DNA of 64,000 nt from Flavobacterium sp. SLB02 (GCF_009664855.1 NZ_CP045928.1:1934522-1998521); one strand, 5' to 3'; numbered from the stretch's first letter, positions 42,249-49,852 are shown. The notes: generated by a model from the sequence alone, not told the origin. Made by a program: numbers and translations.

Positions 42249-43844
42249 CTATTCTTTTTTAGTTTCTATTACAATTACTCCGTTTTTACCTTCTTCACCA
42301 TATTTTTTTGAAGCTTCAGGACCTTTAAAAACACTCATAGATTTAATATTAAGCTCCTGAAGTTCTTCTGTACTTTTATTTGTAGTAATTACAACGCCAT
42401 CTACAATTACTAAAGGCTCTCCTTTTTGTGTATTATCTCCACCTGAAGATACTGTTATAACAGTTCCGTTTTTAACGTTACTATCTATATTATAGCTATA
42501 AGAAGTAGCTGCATCTGTACTTACAGTATTTGTACTAGTACCTGAACTAGTATTTTTATCATTAATATGATTAGTTTTAGCATTTTTATCAGAATTAGTA
42601 TTGCCGTTGGTATTTTGTTTTATTGTTATTGTTTTACTGGTTCTTTGATCTTTATTTGTTTCATCACCAGTTTGAAAACCTACCTGTTTCTTTCCGTCTT
42701 TATCGGTTGTAACAATTATTCCGAAATCTTTAATAGGTTTAGTTCCTCCCGTTTGGATAGATTGTGATATCTGGTCGCCATTTTTGATATCAATTTTAAG
42801 CGAAGTCAGATCACTTTCGGCATTTCTTTTTATGTCAGAGACTTCAAAAACAATATTGTGATTTGATTTTAATTTCTCTTTTATATCTTTTAATTCTGCG
42901 TCTGTACTATTCTTTTTAATTTTATACACATCCACAGACTTAATTTCTCCCGAAAGATCTTTTATAATCTGTTGTTTTTCTTTTGCAATTACTTCAACCT
43001 GAAATAAAAGTACAAAAGCCACAAGTGCCGGAAGTATCACATAGAACTTCCAGGAATTTCTCTTTTTTGATTGTTTTTTGTTTAACATAATGATTCGTTT
43101 TTTGATTAATGATTGATAAAAATGATTGGTAATGGCAACACAATTTTCGTGTGTTGTTATTTTTAAAAGCGTGTATTGATACGCTTTTTTGTCGGATATT
43201 TTTTGTGCGGCTTCATTATCTGCAATAAATTCAAGATTTTGCAGAATGGCTTTTTTGTACAGCCACATAATAGGGTTGAACCAAAACAAGACACAAAATA
43301 TTCTTGATACTAAAACATCTATGGTATGATTTTGCTCGCTGTGTACTTTTTCATGTTCCAAAATGCTTTCTAACTCTGAGGCGCTGTACAGTGATGAGTT
43401 ATACACGATATAATCAAAGTAAGAGAAAGGGGCAATATTTTCGTTGATATCTACAAATTTAAAGTCAGCTTGTTGTTTTATCTTTTTGCCTTTTAGTACA
43501 GAATTTAAACTATAAAAATCAAACGCAAACTTTATTACTAAGGCCAGAAATCCTATAGTATAAACAGCTAATAAAGTTAAATTCCAATCGACCGTTAGAG
43601 ATGTAGCCGCATTGACTTGTGGTGTATTAATTTGAAAATTATCAGACAAAAGCGGAGTAGGATCGACCCAAACAGTTTTTGTATAAACCAAAAAAGGCAG
43701 AACAATAGAAGTGACTAACCCAGCCAATAAAAACCATCTGTTACTGCTAAAAAAAGTTTCTTTGCGCAGTAAAAAATAGTAAGTACAATAAAACAATACA
43801 AGCAATCCGCTTGATTTTGCGATAAATATGAAAATTGCCTCCAT
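42249..43844 (-). CDS. M56 (BlaR1-like) membrane metallopeptidase with TonB-plug-like tail
   Basis: This 531-residue paralogue shares the N-terminal membrane and protease half of the protein at 40061 (HEKVH at 174-178, NPIMWLYKKAILQNLEFIADNEAA). It also shares the DVYKIKK domain after helix 4 (about 272-290). The tail is different: a Ser/Thr/Asn-rich linker (about 395-450), then GEPLVIVDGVVITTNKSTEE...SMSVFKGPEASKKYGEEGKNGVIVIETKK, which resembles the plug domain of SusC/TonB-dependent receptors. Sensing could therefore depend on protein contact instead of beta-lactam acylation. It lies five bases after the first blaI gene. Confidence 0.8.
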   Translation of the reverse strand: MEAIFIFIAKSSGLLVLFYCTYYFLLRKETFFSSNRWFLLAGLVTSIVLPFLVYTKTVWVDPTPLLSDNFQINTPQVNAATSLTVDWNLTLLAVYTIGFLALVIKFAFDFYSLNSVLKGKKIKQQADFKFVDINENIAPFSYFDYIVYNSSLYSASELESILEHEKVHSEQNHTIDVLVSRIFCVLFWFNPIMWLYKKAILQNLEFIADNEAAQKISDKKAYQYTLLKITTHENCVAITNHFYQSLIKKRIIMLNKKQSKKRNSWKFYVILPALVAFVLLFQVEVIAKEKQQIIKDLSGEIKSVDVYKIKKNSTDAELKDIKEKLKSNHNIVFEVSDIKRNAESDLTSLKIDIKNGDQISQSIQTGGTKPIKDFGIIVTTDKDGKKQVGFQTGDETNKDQRTSKTITIKQNTNGNTNSDKNAKTNHINDKNTSSGTSTNTVSTDAATSYSYNIDSNVKNGTVITVSSGGDNTQKGEPLVIVDGVVITTNKSTEELQELNIKSMSVFKGPEASKKYGEEGKNGVIVIETKKE

Positions 43845-43849
43845 AATAA

Positions 43850-44218
43850 TTATTTTTCTTCTTTTGGATTTTCAATCATGGCTAAGATTTCACGTAATTC
43901 GGCTGCTGAAATTTTCTCTTCTTTAGCAAAAAATGAAACCATATTTTTATACGAACTATTAAAATAGTTGTCGATCGCAGTCTTCATATACTTTTTGCTA
44001 TACGCTTCTAAAGTAACTATTGGATAATACTGGTGCGTATTTCCAAATGCATTATGACCCGCAAAACCTTTTTCTTCAAGATTGCGCACAATCGTAGAAA
44101 GTGTGTTGTAATGTGGTTGATCTTGAGTTATCTCTGCCTGTATTTCTTTTACGAATGCTTTTTTAAGTTTCCATAAAATTTGCATGATTTCCTCTTCCTT
44201 GTTGGTTAACTTTTGCAT
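43850..44218 (-). CDS. BlaI/MecI family repressor (first copy)
   Basis: This 122-residue protein is the first gene of the operon. The winged-helix part (LTNKEEEIMQILWKLKKAFVKEIQAEITQDQPHYNTLSTIVRNLEEKGF) is followed by the dimerisation segment with YYPIVTLEAYSKKYMKTAIDNYFNSSYKN. Family members bind two-fold palindromes as dimers and are cleaved when their M56 partner is activated. Two palindromes overlap its own promoter, so it is expected to be autorepressed. Stop and start of the following M56 gene are five bases apart. Confidence 0.87.
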   Translation of the reverse strand: MQKLTNKEEEIMQILWKLKKAFVKEIQAEITQDQPHYNTLSTIVRNLEEKGFAGHNAFGNTHQYYPIVTLEAYSKKYMKTAIDNYFNSSYKNMVSFFAKEEKISAAELREILAMIENPKEEK

Positions 44219-44235
44219 GTTTTCTAATTTTAATT

Positions 44236-44266
44236 CAAACCTACAACTATTTTTTTAGTTACGCAA
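44236..44266 (-). promoter_or_regulatory. promoter of the BlaI/M56 operon
   Basis: On the minus strand, TTG (44266-44264), a 20-base spacer and TAGGTTTG (44243-44236) fit the Bacteroidota consensus. The start codon is 18 bases downstream. The spacer contains one palindrome and the TTG overlaps a second. Confidence 0.7.
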
Positions 44267-44280
44267 CTATAAAAATAGTT
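44245..44280. promoter_or_regulatory. two palindromic operators for BlaI
   Basis: AACTATTTTTTTAGTT (44245-44260, AACTA and TAGTT arms) and AACTATAAAAATAGTT (44265-44280, perfect AACTAT/ATAGTT arms) are both 16 bp, with centres 20 bp apart, so they lie on the same face of the helix. One lies between the -33 and -7 elements, the other covers the -33. Binding of BlaI dimers here would block transcription. Confidence 0.6.
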
Positions 44281-44365
44281 ATTTAACTAAAAAATACGTT
44301 TGGATAGAGTTGAGAGCATGAAAACGGGGGTAAAATCGCCAGATGAGTACCTGCAGAGAAAATAT

Positions 44366-45583
44366 TCAGAGAACTTTCTCTTTGTGCAATGCCTTCTTAA
44401 TCCATAAACAACAAAGCGTTGCAATAACTCCAATACAAGCCATGAAGAACCAATTGATTTGATAACCTAATCGGGAGATGATTTCAAATCCAACTTTAGA
44501 GCTAATAATATGCGCCAAACTAAAACTCATAGTATATAATGCCATATAACGGCCTTCCTGACCACGTGGAGCACGACTCAGTGCGAAAGCATTCGAAAAC
44601 GGAAAAGTCAAAATTTCTCCAATCGAAATACAAATCATACTAATAACAAGAATTCCTGCCCAAACATTTATCAATAATAAAAAGAAACTCAGCGACATTA
44701 TAAATGATCCAAGAATAATAATCCTGATTTTAGGAAATCCTTTTCTTTCCATAAAACCAACCGTTGGCATTTCAAGAGCAAAGATCAGCAATCCGTTTAA
44801 GGTCATTAATAATCCGGTTTGAAATTCGCTTAAACCAAATTTCTCATTATGGTATAAAGGTAAAGTGGTAAAAAGCTGGAAGAAAATCATAGCCGTTACA
44901 AAACTCACAAACAAGAAGACCCAAAAGATTTTATCATGAAAAACCGATTTTATTTCGGCAGCACTTTCGGTTTTATCTTCATGAACCGTTTTTTTCTTTT
45001 CCTTAACCAATAAAGCAAAAATAGAAATCGAAATAATACATGAAGCCCCATCAACCCAGAACAAACCTGAATATCCAATTCCCATAATAATCAAACCACC
45101 TAAAGCAGGACCGGCAGCAAAACCTAAATTTACCGCAAGACGCACTAAAGTCAAAGCTCTTGTTCTGTTTTCAGGTTTGGCATAAGCACCAAGCGAAACA
45201 AACATTGCTGGACGAAACATATCTGCAATGGTCATTAAGACAAACATGGCAATGCACAATGTCCAGAAAGTTGTAACATATTGTATAAAGAAAAGTGAAA
45301 CCCCACTGGTAAATAAACTAAAAATCATGATGCGGTAAAAACCAATTTTATCAGATAATTTTCCGCCCAACCACGATCCTAACATCGATCCTAAACCAAA
45401 AGCCACCATAATCCAACCCACTTGATTATAAGTAAATTGAAGATCTTCTTTTAAATATTTGGATAAAAAGGGAAGAACCATCGTTCCGGCACGATTGATA
45501 AAAGTGACAATTGTAAGTATCCAAATTTCTCTTGAGAATCCTTTAAAATTATTGATGTAGTGACTAAAAGCGGTCTTGAGCAT
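44366..45583 (-). CDS. MFS transporter
   Basis: I start this 405-residue protein at the ATG at 45583 (MLKTAFSHYINNFKGFSREIW). The longer frame from 45670 adds 29 residues that overlap the divergent gene's leader. Twelve membrane helices can be counted. MFS motif A appears as GSWLGGKLSDKIGFYRIMI and its second-half counterpart as ALEMPTVGFMERKGFPKIRI. RPAMFVSLGAYAKPENRTRALTLVRLAVNLGFAAGPALGG is typical of drug:H+ antiporters of the YdhP/Bcr-like kind, but the substrate cannot be told. It is divergent from the DUF1684 gene. Confidence 0.85.
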   Translation of the reverse strand: MLKTAFSHYINNFKGFSREIWILTIVTFINRAGTMVLPFLSKYLKEDLQFTYNQVGWIMVAFGLGSMLGSWLGGKLSDKIGFYRIMIFSLFTSGVSLFFIQYVTTFWTLCIAMFVLMTIADMFRPAMFVSLGAYAKPENRTRALTLVRLAVNLGFAAGPALGGLIIMGIGYSGLFWVDGASCIISISIFALLVKEKKKTVHEDKTESAAEIKSVFHDKIFWVFLFVSFVTAMIFFQLFTTLPLYHNEKFGLSEFQTGLLMTLNGLLIFALEMPTVGFMERKGFPKIRIIILGSFIMSLSFFLLLINVWAGILVISMICISIGEILTFPFSNAFALSRAPRGQEGRYMALYTMSFSLAHIISSKVGFEIISRLGYQINWFFMACIGVIATLCCLWIKKALHKEKVL

Positions 45584-45680
45584 TATAAATAAGTTATTTG
45601 CAACAAAGTTACAAAACTTTGTAGGGATCACAGGTTGCTGCTTTGTTACTTTTAAACTATTTTTGCTCAAAATTTCAAAG

Positions 45681-46280
45681 ATGAAAAATGTTATTGCTTT
45701 CTTAGTATTACTGATGATGAATTTTTGTTTTGGACAAAATAAATTCGATCAAAAAGAAGCTGAAAAATTTCACAAGACCATTAATAGTGAATATGCTGAT
45801 CCTAAAACAAGTCCGTTGATGGAAGAAGATTTAAAGACTTTTAAAACTTTAGATTTTTATCCTATAAACAGTAAATATTTTGTGAACGCGAAATTCGAAA
45901 AAGCACAAAATGAAAAAGTTTTCGAAATGAAAACTACAGGAACCAGAACACCAAAGTACATTAAATATGGAACTTTATATTTTACTATAGATGGCGTTGC
46001 ACTTAAGCTGAATGTATATAGAAATATAGAACTTTCGAAAACTAAAGAATATAAAGATCATTTGTTTCTGCCTTTTTCAGATTTAACTTCCGGAAAAGAA
46101 AGTTATATAGGAGGAAGGTATATCGACCTGAAAATCCCGAAAGGAAATACAATTGCTGTTGATTTTAATCAGGCTTATAATCCGTATTGTGCTTATAATC
46201 ATAAATATTCTTGTCCGCTTGTTCCTCTAGAAAATGATTTGAATGTCGAAATAAAAGCTGGCGTTAAAACATTTCATTAA
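45681..46280 (+). CDS. DUF1684 secreted protein
   Basis: I choose the ATG at 45681, giving 199 residues with a signal peptide (MKNVIAFLVLLMMNFCFGQ). The frame extends to 45576, but those 35 residues would bury the signal. The mature part is DUF1684: FKTLDFYPINSKYFVNAKFE, then TPKYIKYGTLYFTIDGVALKLNVYR and the signature VDFNQAYNPYCAYNHKYSCPLVPLENDL. The function of this family is unknown; the conserved Asn/Tyr/Cys cluster suggests a binding site. Its stop codon overlaps the tatD start by one base (TAATG), so the two are translationally coupled. Confidence 0.85.
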   Translation: MKNVIAFLVLLMMNFCFGQNKFDQKEAEKFHKTINSEYADPKTSPLMEEDLKTFKTLDFYPINSKYFVNAKFEKAQNEKVFEMKTTGTRTPKYIKYGTLYFTIDGVALKLNVYRNIELSKTKEYKDHLFLPFSDLTSGKESYIGGRYIDLKIPKGNTIAVDFNQAYNPYCAYNHKYSCPLVPLENDLNVEIKAGVKTFH

Positions 46281-46936
46281 TGGAATTCTTTAATTTTCAT
46301 ACTCATCAGTTTACGAATCAACCGAATATATTGGAGTTGGTCAATCAATATCCAAATGAATTTGATGACTCGATTCCGTTTTATTCTATAGGCATTCACC
46401 CGTGGTATATTAAGGAAGATCAAATTGATGGAGACCTCAGAATTATTGAGGAAAAACTACAGACACAAAATTGCCTGGCCATTGGCGAATGTGGTTTAGA
46501 CAAACGAATTGAAATTCCGTTGGAACAGCAAATTATAGTTTTTGAAAAACAACTGGCTTTGGCCGAACAATATAAAAAGCCGGTGGTAATACATTGTGTT
46601 GCCGCTTTTCAGGAAGTGATTGGCATTAAAAAGAAAATGAAAATTTCAGTGCCAATGATTATTCATGGTTTTTCTAAAAATAGTCAAATCGCCAATCAGT
46701 TAATTACGGCAGGGTTTTATCTTTCATTTGGGAAATATTTATTAAAAAATCCGGATTTAAAAACGGTATTTCAGAATACCCCAAACGATCGTTTTTTTCT
46801 TGAAACAGATACAGTTGAAGAAAGTATTAAGCAAGTCTATGATCTGGCATCAGAATATAAAAATATAACAATTAATGAATTACAAGAGGTTATCTCAAGT
46901 AATTTTGCAGCTGTGTTTGTGAAGGGGAAAGTATAG
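46280..46936 (+). CDS. TatD family metal-dependent hydrolase
   Basis: This 218-residue protein has the metal ligands of the TatD family: H7-T-H9 (NFHTHQ), E70 in IGECGLD, histidines in VVIHCVAAFQ and MIIHGF, and the acidic RFFLETDT segment. TatD proteins are DNases or related hydrolases in the cytoplasm. The length is somewhat short (typically about 255). It is translationally coupled to the DUF1684 gene upstream; tcdA follows after 155 bases, so co-transcription with it is possible. Confidence 0.88.
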   Translation: MEFFNFHTHQFTNQPNILELVNQYPNEFDDSIPFYSIGIHPWYIKEDQIDGDLRIIEEKLQTQNCLAIGECGLDKRIEIPLEQQIIVFEKQLALAEQYKKPVVIHCVAAFQEVIGIKKKMKISVPMIIHGFSKNSQIANQLITAGFYLSFGKYLLKNPDLKTVFQNTPNDRFFLETDTVEESIKQVYDLASEYKNITINELQEVISSNFAAVFVKGKV

Positions 46937-47003
46937 GAAAGAGAATGGAATATAGAGAATAGAATATAGAGAAAGATAATAGAGAAAGATAATAGAGAAA
47001 GAA
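46936..47003. repeat. short tandem repeats, unit AGAGAAAGATAAT
   Basis: The region between tatD and tcdA is made of AGAGAATAGAATAT-type words and then two and a half tandem copies of the 13-base unit AGAGAAAGATAAT. It is purine-rich on the plus strand. Copy number could vary by slippage. Confidence 0.7.
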
Positions 47004-47091
47004 GCAAGATTAATGATTGGGCTTTTAAAAGCCGGGGAATTAAACTTGGAACAAATTATTAAAACAAATAAAAAATAACAAAAGAAGATAT

Positions 47092-47808
47092 ATGGCAGAG
47101 TGGACAGAAAGAGCCGAGCTTTTATTTACAAAAGAGGGATTACAAAATTTACAAAACTCCAATGTTTTGGTAGTGGGTTTAGGCGGAGTTGGATCATTTG
47201 CGGCTGAGTTTTTGGCAAGAGCGGGAGTAGGAAGTATGACAATTGTAGACGGAGATGTAGTCGATATTACAAACATCAACAGACAATTACCAGCTTTGCA
47301 TTCAACTGTTGGTCAGCCTAAAATTACAATCGTAGGAGATCGTTTAATGGATATTAATCCTGAATTGAAACTTACCCGCGTGCAGGAGTTTTTATCTCCG
47401 GAAAGAGCGTTTGAGATCGTATCTCCAGAGTTTGATTATGTATTGGATTGTATAGACAGTATTACGCCAAAATTAAACCTTATTATTGCATCGAAACGCA
47501 AAAGGGTTAAAATCATTAGCAGTATGGGCGCCGGTGGAAAAATGTTAGCTTCTAAAGTAAAAGTTACTGATATTTCTAAAACCATTAACTGCTATTTTTC
47601 TAAAGCCATCAGAAAACGCCTGAAAGCAGAAAAAATAAACAAACTAAAAGTGGTTTTCTCCTCTGAAATTCAAGACGAAAAAAGCTTAAAATTAACCGAC
47701 GGAAAAAACTTTAAAAAGTCATTCTACGGAACCAACAGCTATATGCCGGGTTTATTTGGTCTATATGTAGCCGAAACCGTGATCAGGCATTTGCTTAAGA
47801 AAGAGTAA
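47092..47808 (+). CDS. tcdA: tRNA threonylcarbamoyladenosine dehydratase
   Basis: This 238-residue E1-like protein has the ATP-binding motif GLGGVGSFAAEFLARAGVG (about residues 29-47) and the acidic DGDVVDITNINRQLPAL segment (adenylation site). The ThiF-like core YVLDCIDSITPKLNLI and the C-terminal loop with YSCxF-like CYFSKAIRKRLK follow. TcdA (CsdL/YgdL) cyclises t6A in tRNAs that read ANN codons. Its length and opening (WTERAELLF) are typical. The gap before it holds short repeats; the gap after it holds a nested inverted repeat. Confidence 0.93.
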   Translation: MAEWTERAELLFTKEGLQNLQNSNVLVVGLGGVGSFAAEFLARAGVGSMTIVDGDVVDITNINRQLPALHSTVGQPKITIVGDRLMDINPELKLTRVQEFLSPERAFEIVSPEFDYVLDCIDSITPKLNLIIASKRKRVKIISSMGAGGKMLASKVKVTDISKTINCYFSKAIRKRLKAEKINKLKVVFSSEIQDEKSLKLTDGKNFKKSFYGTNSYMPGLFGLYVAETVIRHLLKKE

Positions 47809-47827
47809 AAATTTGTTTTAAAAATGC

Positions 47828-47917
47828 TTCAGGTTTCACGTTTCAAGTTCAGCAACGAAGTAAACTTTGTCAAAGTTTAAAACTTTGACAAAGTTATCGT
47901 AAGCAGAGAAACCTGAA
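47828..47917. repeat. 90-base nested inverted repeat between tcdA and the HAD gene
   Basis: Outer arms TTCAGGTTTC (47828-47837) and GAAACCTGAA (47908-47917) are perfect. Inside, AACTTTGTCAAAGTTT (47863-47878) and AACTTTGACAAAGTT (47881-47895) pair with each other and each is itself nearly palindromic. The word CTTTGAACCT then occurs twice further downstream. It resembles a REP/MITE-like element or a transcription punctuation signal. Confidence 0.6.
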
Positions 47918-47967
47918 ACAACAAAACTTTGAACCTTTGTTGCTCACAACCTTTGAACCTAAAAAAA

Positions 47968-48630
47968 ATGATAAAAACAGTAATTTTTGATATGGATGGT
48001 GTAATTGTAGACACTGAACCCGTTCATCGTTATGCCTACTACAAACAATTCTCAGAATTAAATATTACAGTAACCGAGGAAATGTACACTTCGTTTACCG
48101 GATTTTCGACTAGAAATACGTTTCAGACGCTAAAAGGATTTTTTCCAACTATTGAGCACGAAGTTGAAGATTTAATCCAAAGAAAAAGAAGTATATTTAA
48201 TGATGCTTTTGATACCAAAGAAGATTTGTATCTTTTAGAAGGTGTAGAAGATCTTATTAAAGATTTATATACCAGCGGAAAACAGTTGATTCTGGCTTCA
48301 TCGGCTTCAAAAGTTACGATTGATCGTGTTTTTACGAGATTCAATCTGCATCAGTATTTTACGGATATTGTTAGCGGGGAAGATTTTCCTCAATCAAAAC
48401 CAAATCCGGCAATATTTATTCATGCGGCTTCGTTGTCAAAAGCACCAAAAGAAGAATGTATTATTATTGAAGACAGCACAAATGGTGTAAAAGCAGCAAA
48501 AGCGGCCGGAATCTACTGTGTGGGATACAACAGCCATCATTCTAAACTGCAGGATTTATCAGATGCAGATAGTATTATCAATGATTTCAGCGAATTAAAT
48601 GCTCAAAAAATATCACAGTTAAAATGCTGA
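47968..48630 (+). CDS. HAD family hydrolase, beta-phosphoglucomutase-like
   Basis: I start this 220-residue protein at ATG 47968 (MIKTVIFDMDGVIVDTEPVH). The longer frame from 47929 adds 13 residues without the HAD start. The nucleophile aspartate is in FDMDGVI, the cap domain is helical (residues 18-80), motif II is LASSASK, motif III is SKPNPAIF with its lysine, and the metal aspartates lie in IIEDSTNGV. The subfamily (HAD-IA, PGMB/YcjU-like) dephosphorylates sugar phosphates or related compounds; the substrate is unknown. Confidence 0.88.
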   Translation: MIKTVIFDMDGVIVDTEPVHRYAYYKQFSELNITVTEEMYTSFTGFSTRNTFQTLKGFFPTIEHEVEDLIQRKRSIFNDAFDTKEDLYLLEGVEDLIKDLYTSGKQLILASSASKVTIDRVFTRFNLHQYFTDIVSGEDFPQSKPNPAIFIHAASLSKAPKEECIIIEDSTNGVKAAKAAGIYCVGYNSHHSKLQDLSDADSIINDFSELNAQKISQLKC

Positions 48631-48648
48631 ATTATAGAAAATTTAACA

Positions 48649-48677
48649 TTTGTTCGGTAATTGAATTTGTAAATTTG
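48649..48677 (+). promoter_or_regulatory. promoter of the DUF2911 gene
   Basis: TTTG (48649-48652), a 17-base spacer and TAAATTTG (48670-48677) fit the consensus. The start codon is 25 bases downstream. Confidence 0.5.
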
Positions 48678-48701
48678 AACAAAACAAAATAAACTCAAAC
48701 A

Positions 48702-49544
48702 ATGAAAAAAATACTTATTGCATTAGCCATAATTTTGGCTCCTTTTGCTACAGAGGCGCAAATAAAAACACCACAAGCGAGCCCTAAAGGGTATATCAAA
48801 CAAACAGTTGGATTAACTGATGTTGAAGTTACCTACTCAAGGCCGGGCGCGAGAGGCAGAGCGGTTTTCGGGAATTTAGTTCCGTTTGGTAAATTATGGA
48901 GAACCGGAGCTAACGAAAATACAATCATTAATTTTAGTGATGATGTAGTGATCGATGGTAAAACATTGAAAAAAGGAAAATATGCAATTTATACCATTCC
49001 TAAAATCGAAAGCTGGGAAGTGATTTTTTATCTTTCTACAGACAACTGGGGATTACCTGAAAACTGGAACGATGCTTATGTGGCTTTAAGAACTACTGTA
49101 AAAGAAGATGCTTTACCAACTCCACTTGAGACATTTACGATTGGTATTAATGGTTTAGATCCAAACTTCGGATATCTTGATATGGCTTGGGAAAACTCTC
49201 ATGTAGCTTTAAAATTCGAAGTTCCAACAGCTAAAATCGCTACAGCAAGTATCGAAAAAGCGCTAAACGGACCATCAGCTAATGATTATTTTGCTGCTGC
49301 AACTTATTTGTTTCAATCAAACGGAAACATCGAGACAGCAAGAACTTATATCGATAAATCATTAGATATGAGTGCTGAAAAACCATATTTTATCTTAAGA
49401 TTAAAATCACAAATCCAGGCAAAACAAGGAGACAAAAAAGGTGCGGTTGAAACTGCAAAAGCTTCTCTTGCCGCTGCTGAAGCTGCAAACAACCAGGATT
49501 ACGTAAAATTAAATAAAGATAGTATCACAGAGTGGAGCAGATAA
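48702..49544 (+). CDS. DUF2911 secreted protein with TPR-like tail
   Basis: This 280-residue protein has a signal peptide (cleavage after TEAQ, about residue 20). A DUF2911 domain spans about 25-170: SPKGYIKQTVGLTDVEVTYSRPG, then FGNLVPFGKLWRTGANENTIINFSDDVVIDG and YAIYTIP.KESWEVIFY-like strands. The C-terminal 90 residues are helical repeats (NDYFAAATYLFQSNGNIETARTYIDKSLDMSAEKPYFILRL), probably two TPR units. The domain is common in Bacteroidota and its function is unknown. It is monocistronic, with a repeat-type terminator 44 bases after the stop. Confidence 0.85.
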   Translation: MKKILIALAIILAPFATEAQIKTPQASPKGYIKQTVGLTDVEVTYSRPGARGRAVFGNLVPFGKLWRTGANENTIINFSDDVVIDGKTLKKGKYAIYTIPKIESWEVIFYLSTDNWGLPENWNDAYVALRTTVKEDALPTPLETFTIGINGLDPNFGYLDMAWENSHVALKFEVPTAKIATASIEKALNGPSANDYFAAATYLFQSNGNIETARTYIDKSLDMSAEKPYFILRLKSQIQAKQGDKKGAVETAKASLAAAEAANNQDYVKLNKDSITEWSR

Positions 49545-49587
49545 TATTTTTTTTGAATTATTAAATTCCAACTGGTAGATTTTAAAT

Positions 49588-49635
49588 AAAATTCCAAATT
49601 CCAATTAAATATTGGAATTTGGAATTTTTGTTTTT
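49588..49635 (+). terminator. terminator of the TTGGAATTT repeat family, best copy
   Basis: AAAATTCCAAATTCCAAT (49588-49605) and ATTGGAATTTGGAATTTT (49611-49628) form a perfect 18-bp hairpin with a 5-base loop and a T-rich tail after the DUF2911 gene. Confidence 0.85.
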
Positions 49636-49651
49636 ATTGAATTTCATTTTT

Positions 49652-49755
49652 TTGTCATCTCGACGTAAGTAGAGATCAAACTCGAAACTCGACAAAGATT
49701 TGCGATTTACTATGCAGAATTCATAGTGTGATTTCTCCTTACGTCGAGATGACAA
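49652..49755. repeat. 104-base inverted-repeat element (MITE/REP-like)
   Basis: The ends are perfect 18-bp inverted repeats: TTGTCATCTCGACGTAAG (49652-49669) and CTTACGTCGAGATGACAA (49738-49755). Imperfect pairing extends inward to about 27 bases. The centre holds ACTATG / CATAGT (a smaller hairpin) and GAGTTT-like words. It has no coding capacity and is more GC-rich at its ends than its surroundings. Similar GTCATnTCGACG words are scattered in many flavobacterial genomes as I recall, but this was not searched. Confidence 0.75.
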
Positions 49756-49784
49756 GTTTGTGTTATGAAATATAAAAAAAAAAT

Positions 49785-49806
49785 AAACAGACAGACTTGT
49801 CTGTTT
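49785..49806. promoter_or_regulatory. TetR-type operator palindrome
   Basis: AAACAGACA-GACT-TGTCTGTTT is a perfect 22-bp palindrome. It overlaps the TTG (49797-49799) that serves as -33 element for TACATTTG (49823-49830), with a 23-base spacer, upstream of the TetR gene. Autorepression by the product of that gene is likely. Confidence 0.65.
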
Positions 49807-49852
49807 TTAGAAAATAATTATTTACATTTGCATATCTTAGAACGATTATCAA

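Larger units (their letters stand above)
49545..49852. other. 308-base gap of repeats and control sites
   Basis: In order it holds the TTGGAATTT-family terminator (49588-49628), the inverted-repeat element (49652-49755), the TetR palindrome (49785-49806) and a -7 element (49823-49830). There is no open frame of interest. Confidence 0.75.

Noticed and set aside
38588..44218. Genuine beta-lactam resistance operon
   Set aside because: The gene order is similar, but the sensors have no penicillin-binding domain and the hydrolase has an atypical second motif, so resistance cannot be claimed.
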